Assembly (NCBI GenBank): GCA_009702045.1
Contig: WLIV01000016.1
Location: forward strand, 1 to 64,000
Direction: 5' to 3'
Length of the DNA: 64,000 nucleotides
Source: Actinomycetota bacterium
GTDB lineage: Bacteria; Actinomycetota; Acidimicrobiia; Acidimicrobiales; Ilumatobacteraceae
Shown: piece by piece, positions 1 to 10,691 of the stretch
Position numbering within the stretch: position 1 is the first letter of the stretch
Layout of the letters: each line of letters begins with the position of its first letter
Notes under the pieces: generated by a model
What the model was told of the DNA's origin: nothing
Seen by the model: only the letters and a program-made list of their open reading frames with translations
Database searches by the model: none
Program-made: the position numbers and the translations under genes

Positions 1-592
1 GCCGAACGCCGCTACATCGCCGCCGCCAGCGTCGCTGACCTCACCGATCAACCCGGCGAACTAGCCTTGCCCGCAGCACCCCGAACCTGACCAACAGCTT
101 CGAGGAACACACGAGCTTCTACACCACGCTCTGGGACGCAATCTGCCCATCGATTCGTACGGAAGAGTTGGACGCACTACACACCTCGCCGTTGATGCTG
201 GGCGGACGACAAAGCTGGACACCATCGCTGGCTACCGCTTTACGATCGCATTCGAGAACTCACGAAATGTCGACTATGTCACCGAGAAGCTCGTACAACC
301 ACTACGCGCCGGGTCCGTGCCGATCTACCGCGGTTCGCCGAACGTCCGCGACTTTCTTCCGACACGGCACTGCTGCATCATCGCTGACGACTTCGCATCC
401 CCGCAGGCACTCGCCGAGCACCTACTGGCGATGACCGACGACGAGTACTCGACCTACCATGAATGGCGGTCGAACGGTCCCTCCGCCGAGTTCGTCGAAC
501 GTATGAAACCATACGACGAGCATGTGTTCATCCGTATGGCACGAGCGGTGCGTGCCGTGCAGATCGGCCGCAGCGCAGAACGCGGCCGCTAG
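1..592 (+). pseudogene. GT10 alpha-1,3-fucosyltransferase-like gene, 5' truncated and apparently frameshifted
   Basis: The C-terminal half reads cleanly in one frame from 65 to the TAG at 590-592. It carries the GT10 signature: YRFTIAFENS, then DYVTEKL, then VPIYRGSP (233-340), which in the family form the GDP-fucose-binding core. That frame has a stop at 62-64 and no ATG or GTG before 317, and a start at 317 would cut off the core motif. Upstream, family-like residues seem to move to other frames (SFYTTLWDAI in the frame of 90-150; another frame stops at 88-90). One or two indels are therefore likely, either real decay or sequence error. The stop overlaps the convergent sdhB stop by 4 nt. 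The family normally decorates surface glycans with fucose; activity here is doubtful. Confidence 0.6.
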
Positions 593-1365
593 ATCTGGCT
601 GATCAGCGTGCGGTTCTTGACCTTCGCCCGGCGGAAGTCCTTGTGCATCATCGCGATGAAATCGATGCTGATGCTCTTCGGGCATGCCGCCTCGCACTCA
701 CCGTGGTTCGTGCACGAACCGAAGTACTCGTCCATCGTCTCGACCATCGCCTCGACACGGCTCCAGCGCTCGGCCTGACCCTGCGGCAGCAGGTTGAGGT
801 GGCTGACCTTGGCGGCGGTGAACAGGTTCGCCGCGCCGTTCGGACAGGCCGCCACGCAGGCACCGCAACCAATGCATTCGGCGGCGTCCATCGCCGCGTC
901 GGCGACGGGCTTAGGGATCGGGATGATGTTCGCGTCCGGCGCTCCACCGGTGGCAGCGGTGATGAAACCACCGGCCTCGACGATGCGGTCGAGCGGTGAA
1001 CGGTCGACCATCAGGTCTTTGAGGATCGGGAACGCTGTGGCGCGCCATGGCTCGACGACGATCGTGTCGCCGCTGGCGAACTTCCGCATGTGCAACTGAC
1101 ACGTTGCCGTACCGCGCTGCGGACCGTGGGCCTGGCCGTCGATCATCAGCGAACACGTACCGCAGATACCTTCGCGACAGTCGTGGTCGAAGGCGATTGC
1201 GTCCTGACCCTCGCCGATGAGTTGCTCGTTCAACACATCGAGCAACTCGAGGAACGAGGCCTCGTCGCTGATGCTGCCGACCAGGTAGCTCTCGAAACGG
1301 CCGCTGTCTGCAGGACCGTCCTGACGCCAGATCTTGAGGTTGAGGTTCTGGAGGTGATTACTCAC
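589..1365 (-). CDS. sdhB: Succinate dehydrogenase/fumarate reductase iron-sulfur subunit
   Basis: This 258-residue protein carries electrons from SdhA flavin to the membrane subunit. A plant-type [2Fe-2S] site is formed by Cys63, Cys68, Cys71 and Cys89. The C-terminal ferredoxin domain has [12 protein letters not shown] (Cys164 onward) and a second Cys group at 218-228 ([12 protein letters not shown]), as expected for the [4Fe-4S] and [3Fe-4S] clusters. The GTG start at 1365 lies in a GTGA overlap with the sdhA stop, implying translational coupling. A longer in-frame reading into sdhA is possible but would add residues foreign to the family. It is the last gene of sdhCAB and ends against the fucosyltransferase remnant. 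Confidence 0.95.
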   Translation of the reverse strand: MSNHLQNLNLKIWRQDGPADSGRFESYLVGSISDEASFLELLDVLNEQLIGEGQDAIAFDHDCREGICGTCSLMIDGQAHGPQRGTATCQLHMRKFASGDTIVVEPWRATAFPILKDLMVDRSPLDRIVEAGGFITAATGGAPDANIIPIPKPVADAAMDAAECIGCGACVAACPNGAANLFTAAKVSHLNLLPQGQAERWSRVEAMVETMDEYFGSCTNHGECEAACPKSISIDFIAMMHKDFRRAKVKNRTLISQI

Positions 1366-3287
1366 TTGTAGCTCCGCTTCGCGAGGTGGATCGTCTCGAA
1401 CTCGAGTTCTTCCTTGTGACGGTTGGACTTCATCGGGTCGCCAGTGAACTCCCATGCGGCGACATGGGCGAAGTTGTCGTCGTCGCGCTGGGCTTCGCCT
1501 TCCTCGTCCTGGTATTCCGAACGGAAGTGACCGCCGCAGCTTTCGTTGCGCTCGAGCGCATCGCGACACATCAGCATGCCGAGCTGGAAGAAGTCGTCGA
1601 CACGACCGGCCTTCTCGAGCGTCTGGTTGACGCTGGACCCGGTACCGGTGACCCGCAGGTCGGTCTTGAACTCGTCGTACAGGGCCGGGATGTCGGTGAG
1701 TGCCTGCTGCAGACCCTCGGCCGAGCGCTCCATACCGCAGCGATCCCAGATGATCTTTCCGAGTTCGCGGTGGAAGTGGTCGGGCGACCGGGTGCCCTTG
1801 ATGTCGAGGAACGTCTGGAAGCGGCCGCGGGCTTCGTTCTCAGCCGTCTTGAACGCCTCGTGATCAGTGCCGGGCACTGGCTTGTTCAGCATCGGGGCGA
1901 GGTAGTTGCCAATGGTGTACGGCAACACGAAGTAGCCGTCGGCCAGACCCTGCATCAGGGCCGAGGCGCCGAGACGGTTCGCACCGTGGTCGGAGAAGTT
2001 GGCCTCACCCGCGGCATAGAGGCCGGGGATCGTGGTCATCAACTCGTAGTCGACCCACAGGCCGCCCATCGTGTAGTGGCTGGCCGGGTAGATGCGCATC
2101 GGAATGTCGTACGGGTTCTCGCCGGTGATGCGCTCGTACATGTCGAACAAGTTGCCGTAGCGCTCCTTGACGGTGTCCTTGCCGAGGCGGGAGATGGCTG
2201 CCGAGAAGTCGAGGTAGACACCGTTCTTCAGCGGGCCGACACCGCGGCCGCCATCGACGGCGCGCTTGGCGGCACGAGACGAGATGTCGCGAGGGGCCAG
2301 GTTGCCGAAGCTGGGGTACAGACGCTCGAGGTAGTAGTCGCGTTCGGCTTCGGGGATCTCGGCGGCCGCACGATTATCGCCGGCATTGAGCGGCACCCAC
2401 ACGCGACCGTCGTTGCGCAGCGACTCGCTCATCAGCGTCAGCTTCGACTGCGTGTCGTCGGCCTGCGGGATACAGGTGGGGTGGATCTGCGTGTAGCACG
2501 GGTTGGCGAAGTACGCACCCTTGCGGTGCGCACGCCATGCGGCCGTGACGTTGCAGTTCATTGCGTTCGTCGACAGGAAGAAGGCATTGCCGTAGCCGCC
2601 GGTGCACAGCACTGTGGCGTGGCCGGCGTGCGAACGCACTTCACCGGTGACGAGGTCGCGGGTGACGATGCCAGCGCAGCGGCCGTCGACGGTGACCGTG
2701 TCGACGAGCTCGACGCGGTTCCACAACTTGACGGTACCGAGGCCGATCTGGCGAGCGAGCTGCTGGTACGCGCCCAACAGCAGCTGCTGGCCGGTCTGGC
2801 CACGGGCGTAGAACGTGCGCTGCAACTGCGAGCCGCCGAAGCTACGAGTGTCCAGCAGCCCGCCATACTCGCGAGCGAACGGCACACCCTGGGCCACCAT
2901 CTGGTCGATGATGTTGACGCTGACCTGCGCGAGGCGGTGCACATTGCCCTCACGGGAGCGGAAGTCGCCGCCCTTGATGGTGTCGTAGAACAGACGGTGC
3001 ACGCTGTCGCCGTCGCCGCGATAGTTCTTGGCGGCGTTGATGCCGCCCTGCGCAGCGATGGAGTGCGCGCGACGCGGCGAGTCGTGGAACGTGAAGACCT
3101 CGACGTCGTAGCCCAGCTCGGCGAGCGATGCCGCCGCCGAAGCACCGGCCAGGCCGCTACCAACCACGAGCACCTTGAACTTGCGCTTGTTGTTCGGGTT
3201 GACCAACTTCATGTCGGCCTTGTAGTTGTCCCACTTGTCGGCGATCGAGCCGGCGGGGGTGTTGCTCTGGAGCAGCGAATCAGTCAT
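1362..3287 (-). CDS. sdhA: Succinate dehydrogenase/fumarate reductase flavoprotein subunit
   Basis: This 641-residue catalytic subunit interconverts succinate and fumarate. The FAD-binding [10 protein letters not shown] begins near residue 43. [12 protein letters not shown], with the histidine that carries covalent FAD in this family, begins at residue 75. The later [10 protein letters not shown] and [11 protein letters not shown] segments form the active-site and FAD-contact region. Length and sequence fit the long actinobacterial/Bacteroidetes-type enzyme that pairs with a single five-helix cytochrome b subunit. The ATG at 3287 is preceded by GGGAAG at a suitable distance and starts 5 nt after the sdhC stop. 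A GTG at 3296 overlapping the sdhC stop is an alternative. Confidence 0.95.
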   Translation of the reverse strand: MTDSLLQSNTPAGSIADKWDNYKADMKLVNPNNKRKFKVLVVGSGLAGASAAASLAELGYDVEVFTFHDSPRRAHSIAAQGGINAAKNYRGDGDSVHRLFYDTIKGGDFRSREGNVHRLAQVSVNIIDQMVAQGVPFAREYGGLLDTRSFGGSQLQRTFYARGQTGQQLLLGAYQQLARQIGLGTVKLWNRVELVDTVTVDGRCAGIVTRDLVTGEVRSHAGHATVLCTGGYGNAFFLSTNAMNCNVTAAWRAHRKGAYFANPCYTQIHPTCIPQADDTQSKLTLMSESLRNDGRVWVPLNAGDNRAAAEIPEAERDYYLERLYPSFGNLAPRDISSRAAKRAVDGGRGVGPLKNGVYLDFSAAISRLGKDTVKERYGNLFDMYERITGENPYDIPMRIYPASHYTMGGLWVDYELMTTIPGLYAAGEANFSDHGANRLGASALMQGLADGYFVLPYTIGNYLAPMLNKPVPGTDHEAFKTAENEARGRFQTFLDIKGTRSPDHFHRELGKIIWDRCGMERSAEGLQQALTDIPALYDEFKTDLRVTGTGSSVNQTLEKAGRVDDFFQLGMLMCRDALERNESCGGHFRSEYQDEEGEAQRDDDNFAHVAAWEFTGDPMKSNRHKEELEFETIHLAKRSYK

Positions 3288-3292
3288 CTCGT

Positions 3293-4066
3293 TCACTTCC
3301 CGACAATCCCGGCCAGAACGGCGATCGGGAACGACACATTGCCAACCACGATGATCGTGGCGAAGGCCACCGCGAGGTAGCGGCGCCATTCCTTGAACTT
3401 GGGGTTGTTCCAGCCCATCGACTGAAACAGGCTCCAGACACCGTGGTACAGGTGCGTGCCCAACGCGATGTTGGCCACGATGTACAGCACCGACACCGGT
3501 ACGCGCTCGAAGCTGCGCACGATGTTTCCGTACGCGTCGCCACGCACGAACGGGCCGTCGGCGGCCTTCGCTCCCGTGGCGTTCCACCAGCCCCACGTGA
3601 GGTCGGCGAGGTGCCAGAAGAGGAACAGGAGCACGATGACACCCGTCGCGCGCATGGTGCGGCTGGCGAAGTTTGCGATCTGATAGTCGCGCGGGCCCTG
3701 ATACTTGACCGAGCGGGCCTTGTGGTTCAGACGGGTGAGGCTGACTGCCGCATGCACGTGCAGGGCACCGGCCGTGAGGAGGCCACCCCGCATCAGCCAC
3801 AGGACGACGGTGCGCGGCATGATCGGCACGAGCAAGTTGCGAAGAAACTCGCCGTAGTCGTTGATGTGCTCGGCGCCCAGGTACATCTTCAGGTTGCCGA
3901 TCATGTGCACCAGCACGAAACCGAGCAGCATGATGCCGGTGATGGCCATCACGTACTTCTTGCCGACGGCCGTGTCGTAGAAGTCGAGCAGGAAGAACTT
4001 GCGGCGCTTCTTGGGTGTCGCCGCTGTGCCGGTGACCGGACCGCGGGACTGCATCGCTTGTGCCAT
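3293..4066 (-). CDS. sdhC: Succinate dehydrogenase cytochrome b subunit, type B
   Basis: This 257-residue membrane anchor of the Sdh complex has about five hydrophobic helices. Histidines suited to binding two b haems lie in or near them ([40 protein letters not shown]). It passes electrons between the SdhB iron-sulfur clusters and menaquinone or ubiquinone. A single fused anchor, with no separate SdhD, is the type-B arrangement and agrees with the gene order sdhC-sdhA-sdhB. A basic N-terminal stretch ([13 protein letters not shown]) precedes helix 1. The gene starts 217 bp from the divergent hppA start. Confidence 0.92.
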   Translation of the reverse strand: MAQAMQSRGPVTGTAATPKKRRKFFLLDFYDTAVGKKYVMAITGIMLLGFVLVHMIGNLKMYLGAEHINDYGEFLRNLLVPIMPRTVVLWLMRGGLLTAGALHVHAAVSLTRLNHKARSVKYQGPRDYQIANFASRTMRATGVIVLLFLFWHLADLTWGWWNATGAKAADGPFVRGDAYGNIVRSFERVPVSVLYIVANIALGTHLYHGVWSLFQSMGWNNPKFKEWRRYLAVAFATIIVVGNVSFPIAVLAGIVGK

Positions 4067-4103
4067 CGTGTGACGGCCTTTCGTCGTTGAGTGGGAGTCC
4101 TGT

Positions 4104-4117
4104 TGACACGAGTGTCA
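4104..4117. promoter_or_regulatory. Palindrome TGACAC-GA-GTGTCA between sdhC and hppA
   Basis: This is a perfect 6-bp inverted repeat with a 2-bp centre, lying 38 bp upstream of sdhC in the divergent sdhC/hppA spacer. It reads TGACA-N4-TGTCA, the same layout as the site at 23348-23361 and nearly that of 38757-38770. A dimeric repressor site is plausible. The leading TTGACA may also serve as a -35 box on the plus strand, so the evidence is suggestive only. Confidence 0.4.
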
Positions 4118-4272
4118 GCGACGAACGCTACAACGGCGCAGCCGCCGGAGAGAACTTCACTCTGGATCGGGAGGCCCGCGAAGGAAAACTTCCTCAGACC
4201 GCCGTCGACTCTCTACACTCTTCCCGCATTGCCCAACTCGCACGGTGGAACCCACCGCGCCCGAGACACCCT

Positions 4273-4276
4273 GGAG
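4273..4276 (+). promoter_or_regulatory. Ribosome binding site fixing the hppA start
   Basis: GGAG lies 7 nt before the GTG at 4284. It supports that codon over the in-frame GTG at 4245, which has no comparable Shine-Dalgarno sequence. Confidence 0.55.
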
Positions 4277-4283
4277 TTATCCG

Positions 4284-6587
<2,304 letters not shown>

Positions 6588-6605
6588 CGCTGCCAACAGC
6601 ACTCT

Positions 6606-6640
6606 GAAGGCCCGGGCCATGTGCCCGGGCCTTCGTGCTT
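6606..6640 (+). terminator. Rho-independent-type terminator after hppA
   Basis: A perfect 12-bp GC-rich stem (6606-6617 with 6623-6634) has a 5-nt loop. A weak T-rich run (GTGCTTTTC) follows, typical of actinobacterial terminators. Confidence 0.8.
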
Positions 6641-6648
6641 TTCGCCGC

Positions 6649-6654
6649 TAGCCT
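6649..6654 (+). promoter_or_regulatory. -10 box TAGCCT, leaderless start of the DedA gene
   Basis: TAGCCT ends 6 nt before the ATG at 6661 and no Shine-Dalgarno sequence intervenes. The transcript would start at or next to the start codon. Confidence 0.5.
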
Positions 6655-6660
6655 CGCCGG

Positions 6661-7287
6661 ATGCTCGGACTGCTGGACTTCGCGAACAAATGGGTGGAGA
6701 AGGGCGGCCTGATCGTGTTGGCCGCCATCGTCTTCGCCGAATCAGGTCTCCTCGTCGGCTTCTTCCTGCCCGGTGATTCGCTGCTGTTCTTCGGCGGCTT
6801 CCTGTCGTCCAGTGCCGGCGGACATCATCTGCCGGCACTCCCCTGGGTGGCGCTCACATGCGCCGTCGCCGCCATCGTCGGCGACCAGGTCGGCTACATG
6901 ATCGGCCACAAGCTGGGCCCGGCGCTGTTCAAGCGCGAAGAGAGTCGCTTCTTCCACCCGGACAACGTGAAGAAGGCTGAGGCGTTCTTCGCCAAGCACG
7001 GCTCGAAGACCATCATCCTCGCTCGCTTCGTGCCCATCGTGCGCACGTTCGTTCCCACCGTGGCCGGCGCCAGCAAGATGCACTACCGCACGTTCATCAC
7101 GTTCAACGTGATCGGTGGCGTGCTGTGGGGCGCTGGTATCACCACGCTCGGCTACTTCATGGGCGAGATCGATGTCGTGAAGAACAACATCGAGCTGGCT
7201 GCGATCGCCATCGTTGGCATCTCGGTGCTGCCCCTCGCGCTCGAGTTGATGAAGCACCGCAAGGCCGCCAAAACCGCGGCCGCCTGA
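6661..7287 (+). CDS. DedA/SNARE-associated family membrane protein
   Basis: This 208-residue polytopic protein matches the DedA family, whose members are implicated in lipid-carrier or phospholipid flipping and envelope homeostasis. The motif GFFLPGDSLLFFGGFL and the later ILARFVPIVRTFVPTVAGAS, with its conserved F-x-P-x-x-R, are both clear. There are about five hydrophobic segments and a Lys/Ala-rich C-terminal tail. It stands alone between the hppA terminator and a convergent DUF3097 gene. The substrate cannot be told from sequence; undecaprenyl phosphate is one known substrate in the family. Confidence 0.88.
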   Translation: MLGLLDFANKWVEKGGLIVLAAIVFAESGLLVGFFLPGDSLLFFGGFLSSSAGGHHLPALPWVALTCAVAAIVGDQVGYMIGHKLGPALFKREESRFFHPDNVKKAEAFFAKHGSKTIILARFVPIVRTFVPTVAGASKMHYRTFITFNVIGGVLWGAGITTLGYFMGEIDVVKNNIELAAIAIVGISVLPLALELMKHRKAAKTAAA

Positions 7288-7291
7288 CCCC

Positions 7292-7342
7292 GTCAAGTCG
7301 GCGGTGGCAGCAGACCAGTCCAGACCTGAACGCCGACTTGAC
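7292..7342. terminator. Long-loop inverted repeat between convergent genes
   Basis: A perfect 12-bp inverted repeat (7292-7303 with 7331-7342) has a 27-nt loop. It fills the gap between the DedA stop and the DUF3097 stop, so it may terminate transcription from both sides. Confidence 0.5.
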
Positions 7343-8148
7343 TACTGGGTGACGAAGTCGATGAGTTGTTCGACGGCGCCGACGAGTTCGGGGCGCAGGT
7401 CGGCGTAGGTGTGCACCGTGTTCCGCAGCCGCGGCCAGAACCCGGCAACGTCGGTGCCAAGGGCTGCGCACAGGCCCTCTTTCCACGGCACGCCGCGAGG
7501 CACATTCGGCCATTCCTGCAGACCCATCACGCGTGGCCACACACCGGCCCATACATCGATGAACGGATGGCCGGTGACGAGCACCCATGGCCCTGCGATC
7601 TGAGCGGCCAGGCGGGCCTCCTTGCTGCCGGTCACGAGGTGGTCGACGAGGATGCCAAGCCGCCGATCGGGGCCGGGACGGAACTCGGCAACCATCGCCA
7701 CAACGTCGTCGAGGCCGTGCATCGGCTCGACGACGATGCCTGCTTCGCGCAGGTCGTCACCCCATACGTGCTCCACCAGCTCGGCGTCGTGTTTGCCTTC
7801 CACCCAGATGCGACTGGCGGCAGCGAGTCGGGCACGGGCGGGCTTGGGGGCAGCGACCGACCCGCTGGCCGTGATCTTGGGTCCGGTCGAGGCGGGTGCT
7901 GGCGCAGGTCGAGTGAGCGTGACCGGTTTTCCGTCGATGAGGAACGTCCCAGGACGCATGACGAACTCGCGCTCGCGACCATTGCGGTCGCGCAGCGTGA
8001 CTGCACGCGCATCGACCTTCACCACGTCGCCGCAGAACCCACTCGACCGGTCCTCCACCAGCAGACCATGTACGGCAGCCACAATGCGGTACGCGGGCCC
8101 ACGCTTGGACTGTTCGAAATCGTCAAGGATGTCGCGGCCGTAACTCAT
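7342..8148 (-). CDS. DUF3097 family protein
   Basis: This 268-residue actinobacterial protein of unknown function begins MSYGRDILDD. An N-terminal beta-rich part is followed by an Ala/Pro linker near residues 80-100. The C-terminal part opens with RIWVEGKHDAELVEHVWG and contains GILVDHLVTGSKEA, resembling a TOPRIM-like acidic fold, as noted for DUF3097. The family is nearly restricted to Actinobacteria, which supports the taxonomic reading. The start lies 4 nt after the stop of the upstream gene (8153-8719), so the two are probably co-transcribed. No partner reveals a role. Confidence 0.85.
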   Translation of the reverse strand: MSYGRDILDDFEQSKRGPAYRIVAAVHGLLVEDRSSGFCGDVVKVDARAVTLRDRNGREREFVMRPGTFLIDGKPVTLTRPAPAPASTGPKITASGSVAAPKPARARLAAASRIWVEGKHDAELVEHVWGDDLREAGIVVEPMHGLDDVVAMVAEFRPGPDRRLGILVDHLVTGSKEARLAAQIAGPWVLVTGHPFIDVWAGVWPRVMGLQEWPNVPRGVPWKEGLCAALGTDVAGFWPRLRNTVHTYADLRPELVGAVEQLIDFVTQ

Positions 8149-8152
8149 CGCC

Positions 8153-8719
8153 CTACAAGGTAGGCGGCATCCACCCCGCGCGAGTGAGCATCACCAATGG
8201 GTCGGGCCACGACCCCTCACCCCACACGTGCAGTCGACGACCCGGCCCCTGGACACGCAAATCACCCTCGGTCAGCTCGATCACCGCATCGATTTCACCC
8301 GCCTGCTCATAGCCGTGCTGCACCGAATACGCCTCGCCAGCGGCGTACCACTCGATGTCGAACGTAACCGGCACCGGCGTACCGTACGGACGCACGACCG
8401 CATCGCAGGGGTCGTCGAGCAACACTCCATGCGCCTCGTTGCCGACGCTCCACTGGCCGAACGGGACGTCGCACATGTGATCGGCCCACATCTCCGGCGG
8501 CTTCAGTTCCAACCCGGCGCGGCGACCCGTGCCGCCGAGTTCCTCGATGTACACAAACGGTTGCCCACGCCGCCACAGGCCGGCGCGGTAATCGAATCGC
8601 TGACCACGCACGTGCAGGCCAACGAACAACCCGACCGTGGCATCAGCGCTCTGACCCCACCACCACCACGCCTCGGCGGCGGCACCGTGGTGTTCAAGTT
8701 CGTCGCGATCGGTGAACAC
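8153..8719 (-). CDS. Conserved hypothetical protein
   Basis: I do not recognise a named domain in this 188-residue protein. It is soluble and beta-rich, with many Trp and Tyr residues: AEAWWWWGQS near the N-terminus, DYRAGLWRRGQPFVYIEEL in the middle and HVWGEGSWPDPL near the end. Conserved-looking blocks such as ELKPPEMWADHMCDVPF and VTFDIEWYA suggest a lipocalin- or cyclase-like barrel, but that is a guess. The GTG start at 8719 is chosen because the frame upstream overlaps the divergent SCP2 gene, leaving only 12 bp between the starts. It is followed by DUF3097 with a 4-nt gap. Confidence 0.65.
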   Translation of the reverse strand: MFTDRDELEHHGAAAEAWWWWGQSADATVGLFVGLHVRGQRFDYRAGLWRRGQPFVYIEELGGTGRRAGLELKPPEMWADHMCDVPFGQWSVGNEAHGVLLDDPCDAVVRPYGTPVPVTFDIEWYAAGEAYSVQHGYEQAGEIDAVIELTEGDLRVQGPGRRLHVWGEGSWPDPLVMLTRAGWMPPTL

Positions 8720-8731
8720 GCGCGCCAGACT

Positions 8732-9130
8732 ATGGGCGTGATCCGATACCTCAGCCTCGAATGGCTCGATGCCCTCACGGCAGCGGTCGCTGCCAACGAC
8801 GAACTCCAGCGTCTGGCGAGCGAACACACGCTCGGCGTGACCCAGGCGGTGACCGACGGCCCGGAGGGCACCGTGGTGTACCACTTGCAAGTGGGCGACG
8901 GCACCGCCCGTTTCGGAGCTGGCAGCGCGTTCCCAGAAGACGTGCGTATGGAGCAGACGTGGGAAACCGCCGTTGGCGTGGCCACCGGCACGATCAACGC
9001 GCAGGAGGCGTTCATCAAGGGCCGCATCCTGCTCACCGGCGGCCAGCAGGTGCTGATGCAGAGCCAAGCAGTCTTTGCGGCGCTCGACGCAGTGTTCCGC
9101 ACGGTGCGCGAGCACACCGAGTACACCTGA
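8732..9130 (+). CDS. SCP2 sterol-binding domain protein
   Basis: This 132-residue single-domain protein resembles the SCP-2 sterol-transfer fold. Features are an N-terminal helix IRYLSLEWLDALTAA, a beta segment GTVVYHLQVGDGTARF, and the C-terminal helix pair AQEAFIKGRILLTGGQQVLMQ typical of SCP2-like proteins. Such proteins bind lipids or acyl-CoA. The ATG at 8732 is used; a GTG at 8738 would also work. It is followed 19 nt later by the Fpg-like gene. Its reading frame continues upstream, but that part lies antisense to the neighbouring gene and is rejected. Confidence 0.75.
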   Translation: MGVIRYLSLEWLDALTAAVAANDELQRLASEHTLGVTQAVTDGPEGTVVYHLQVGDGTARFGAGSAFPEDVRMEQTWETAVGVATGTINAQEAFIKGRILLTGGQQVLMQSQAVFAALDAVFRTVREHTEYT

Positions 9131-9149
9131 GCACCGAGGGCACCCGGAC

Positions 9150-9986
9150 ATGCCCGAACTTCCCGAGGTGCAGGCGCACGCCGAGCGGCTGACCGAGCAG
9201 TTCCGCGACGCAGTGCTGCAGAAGTTCGTGCTGTTCAACTTCACTGCGCTGAAGACGGTGCTGCCGCGATGTGAGGACGCGTACGGCAGTCCACTCCTCA
9301 GGGTGCACAGGCGTGGCAAGTACCTGCTGCTCGACTTCGGACCGATCCACTTCGTGGTCCACCTGATGCAGGCCGGCCGGTTGCTGGTGGACTCCGCCCA
9401 ATCAGCCAAGCCGCGCAACGGCCAGGCCCGTTTCGTGTTTGCCGACGGTCCGGCGCTATTGCTCACCGAAGCCGGGAGAGAGCGCCGGGCCGGTATCTGG
9501 TGTGTGGCCACGGCCGCACTCGACGGGCCACCACTCGACCAGCTCGGCCCTGACGTGCTCGATTACACCCCGACGATGCTCGCCACTGCGTTCGCAACCG
9601 ACAACATGCGCGTGCACGGGTTCCTGCGCAATCAGCATCACATCGCCGGGTTAGGCAGGATGCTGGCCAACGAGGTGTGTCACCGAGCGCGAGTATCGCC
9701 GTTCGCGATGACTGGGAAGCTCGGCGAAGTGGGTGCACGCGCTGTGCTGCAAGCAATCCACGACACCATCGACGAAGGCCTTGCATACGAACGCACCCGA
9801 CCTGACATGAGTTCGTCGGGCGACCGCCCCAGCCGCGTGCATCATCGCGTGGGGCAACCGTGTACCGAGTGCGGCGACGCAATCCGCTCGGTCAGCTACA
9901 GCGGATACACCGTGGCGTACTGCCCTACGTGCCAGACCGGCGGCAAGGTGCTCGCCGACAACACCACCAGCAAGTTCCTCAAGTAG
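9150..9986 (+). CDS. Fpg/Nei family DNA glycosylase-AP lyase
   Basis: This 278-residue base-excision repair enzyme has the catalytic N-terminus MPELPEV, where Pro1 of the mature protein attacks the damaged nucleotide and Glu2 assists. The domain includes the conserved Lys loop (RRGKYLLLDF). The H2TH region reads HHIAGLGRMLANEVCHRA instead of the usual AGIGN...DE form. A CxxC...CxxC zinc finger (CTECGD...CPTC) closes the protein near the C-terminus. The divergent H2TH places it outside classical MutM, nearer the actinobacterial Nei-like paralogues; the lesion preference is unknown. It ends in an 8-bp convergent overlap with the HTH gene. Confidence 0.88.
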   Translation: MPELPEVQAHAERLTEQFRDAVLQKFVLFNFTALKTVLPRCEDAYGSPLLRVHRRGKYLLLDFGPIHFVVHLMQAGRLLVDSAQSAKPRNGQARFVFADGPALLLTEAGRERRAGIWCVATAALDGPPLDQLGPDVLDYTPTMLATAFATDNMRVHGFLRNQHHIAGLGRMLANEVCHRARVSPFAMTGKLGEVGARAVLQAIHDTIDEGLAYERTRPDMSSSGDRPSRVHHRVGQPCTECGDAIRSVSYSGYTVAYCPTCQTGGKVLADNTTSKFLK

Positions 9987-10647
9987 TGCGGCGAGCCGCC
10001 GGCGCCGTCCGAACGGTGATGCGGCATCCACCCTTGCGTGGATCAGCCAGCTTCAGCCCCTCCACCACGACGCCGTCGTGCAGTTCGCAGATACCTTCCG
10101 CAAGCCCCAGGTGCAGATCGCACACCGTCTCTGGTCGCTCGACAGCGAGCGCTGCGAACGGGCAGTGTTTCAACACGATGTTGTGGACTGTCCCTTTCAC
10201 CCGCACCTGCGGCTGAAAGCCCAATCGCTCGGCCTCATCGCGCAGCGTCACAACCGCACCACCGGGCTGTGGTGAGACCTGCGCACCGGCGACTCGACCC
10301 GACTCGCGAGCGCTGAGTCCTGCTTGCACACCATGCGCCAGCATCCCTGCGAGGGCGCGGTACCTCGCCGCTTCGTCGAGTAGCTCGACCGCGCTGTACC
10401 CGGTGCGCGGGCGCCCACGACCGATGATCGGTAAGGGGGCGCCGCGCACGAGGCCAGCATCGAGCATCAGCGCGAGATGTTCGCGCACTGCGGTGTGGTG
10501 CATCGCCATTGCAGTCGCAAGATCTGCGGCCGTCAGCGGCGAGGTGGCACGTTGCAAGCGAGCCAGGATGTCGACCCTGCTGGGTGTGCTGAGTGCTTTC
10601 GCACGGAGGATTTCCGTACCTGGTGAGTGAATCGTTCGTGCCGCCAT
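9979..10647 (-). CDS. HTH transcriptional regulator with C-terminal cysteines, SufR-like
   Basis: This 222-residue regulator has an N-terminal winged helix (residues 15-85: KALSTPSRVDILARL, then AADLATAMAMHHTAVREHL). The C-terminal half carries Cys162, Cys176, Cys187 and Cys208 in HCPF, VCDLH, ICELH and GGCRI. SufR-like ArsR-type regulators use similar C-terminal cysteines to hold an iron-sulfur cluster. The gene directly follows nirK, so sensing nitric oxide, oxygen or nitrosative stress through a cluster is a reasonable inference. The ATG at 10647 has GAGGG upstream; an ATG at 10695 overlapping the nirK stop (ATGA) would add 16 residues. Confidence 0.78.
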   Translation of the reverse strand: MAARTIHSPGTEILRAKALSTPSRVDILARLQRATSPLTAADLATAMAMHHTAVREHLALMLDAGLVRGAPLPIIGRGRPRTGYSAVELLDEAARYRALAGMLAHGVQAGLSARESGRVAGAQVSPQPGGAVVTLRDEAERLGFQPQVRVKGTVHNIVLKHCPFAALAVERPETVCDLHLGLAEGICELHDGVVVEGLKLADPRKGGCRITVRTAPAARRTT

Positions 10648-10691
10648 ACGGGTGCACCCTCGCACATTGCGCTTCTCCCGAACGAGCGGGC

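Noticed and set aside
1386-3380. Long open frame (about 660 codons) on the plus strand
   Set aside because: It is antisense to sdhA, with low-complexity Val/Ala/Arg-rich product typical of high-GC shadow frames, and lacks family motifs.
8228-8731. Extended N-terminus for the SCP2 gene
   Set aside because: The upstream part lies antisense to 8153-8719 and has no SCP2-like sequence; the ATG at 8732 fits the domain length.
9979-10316. Plus-strand frames across the HTH gene
   Set aside because: They are short, Arg-rich, and antisense to a regulator with conserved cysteines.
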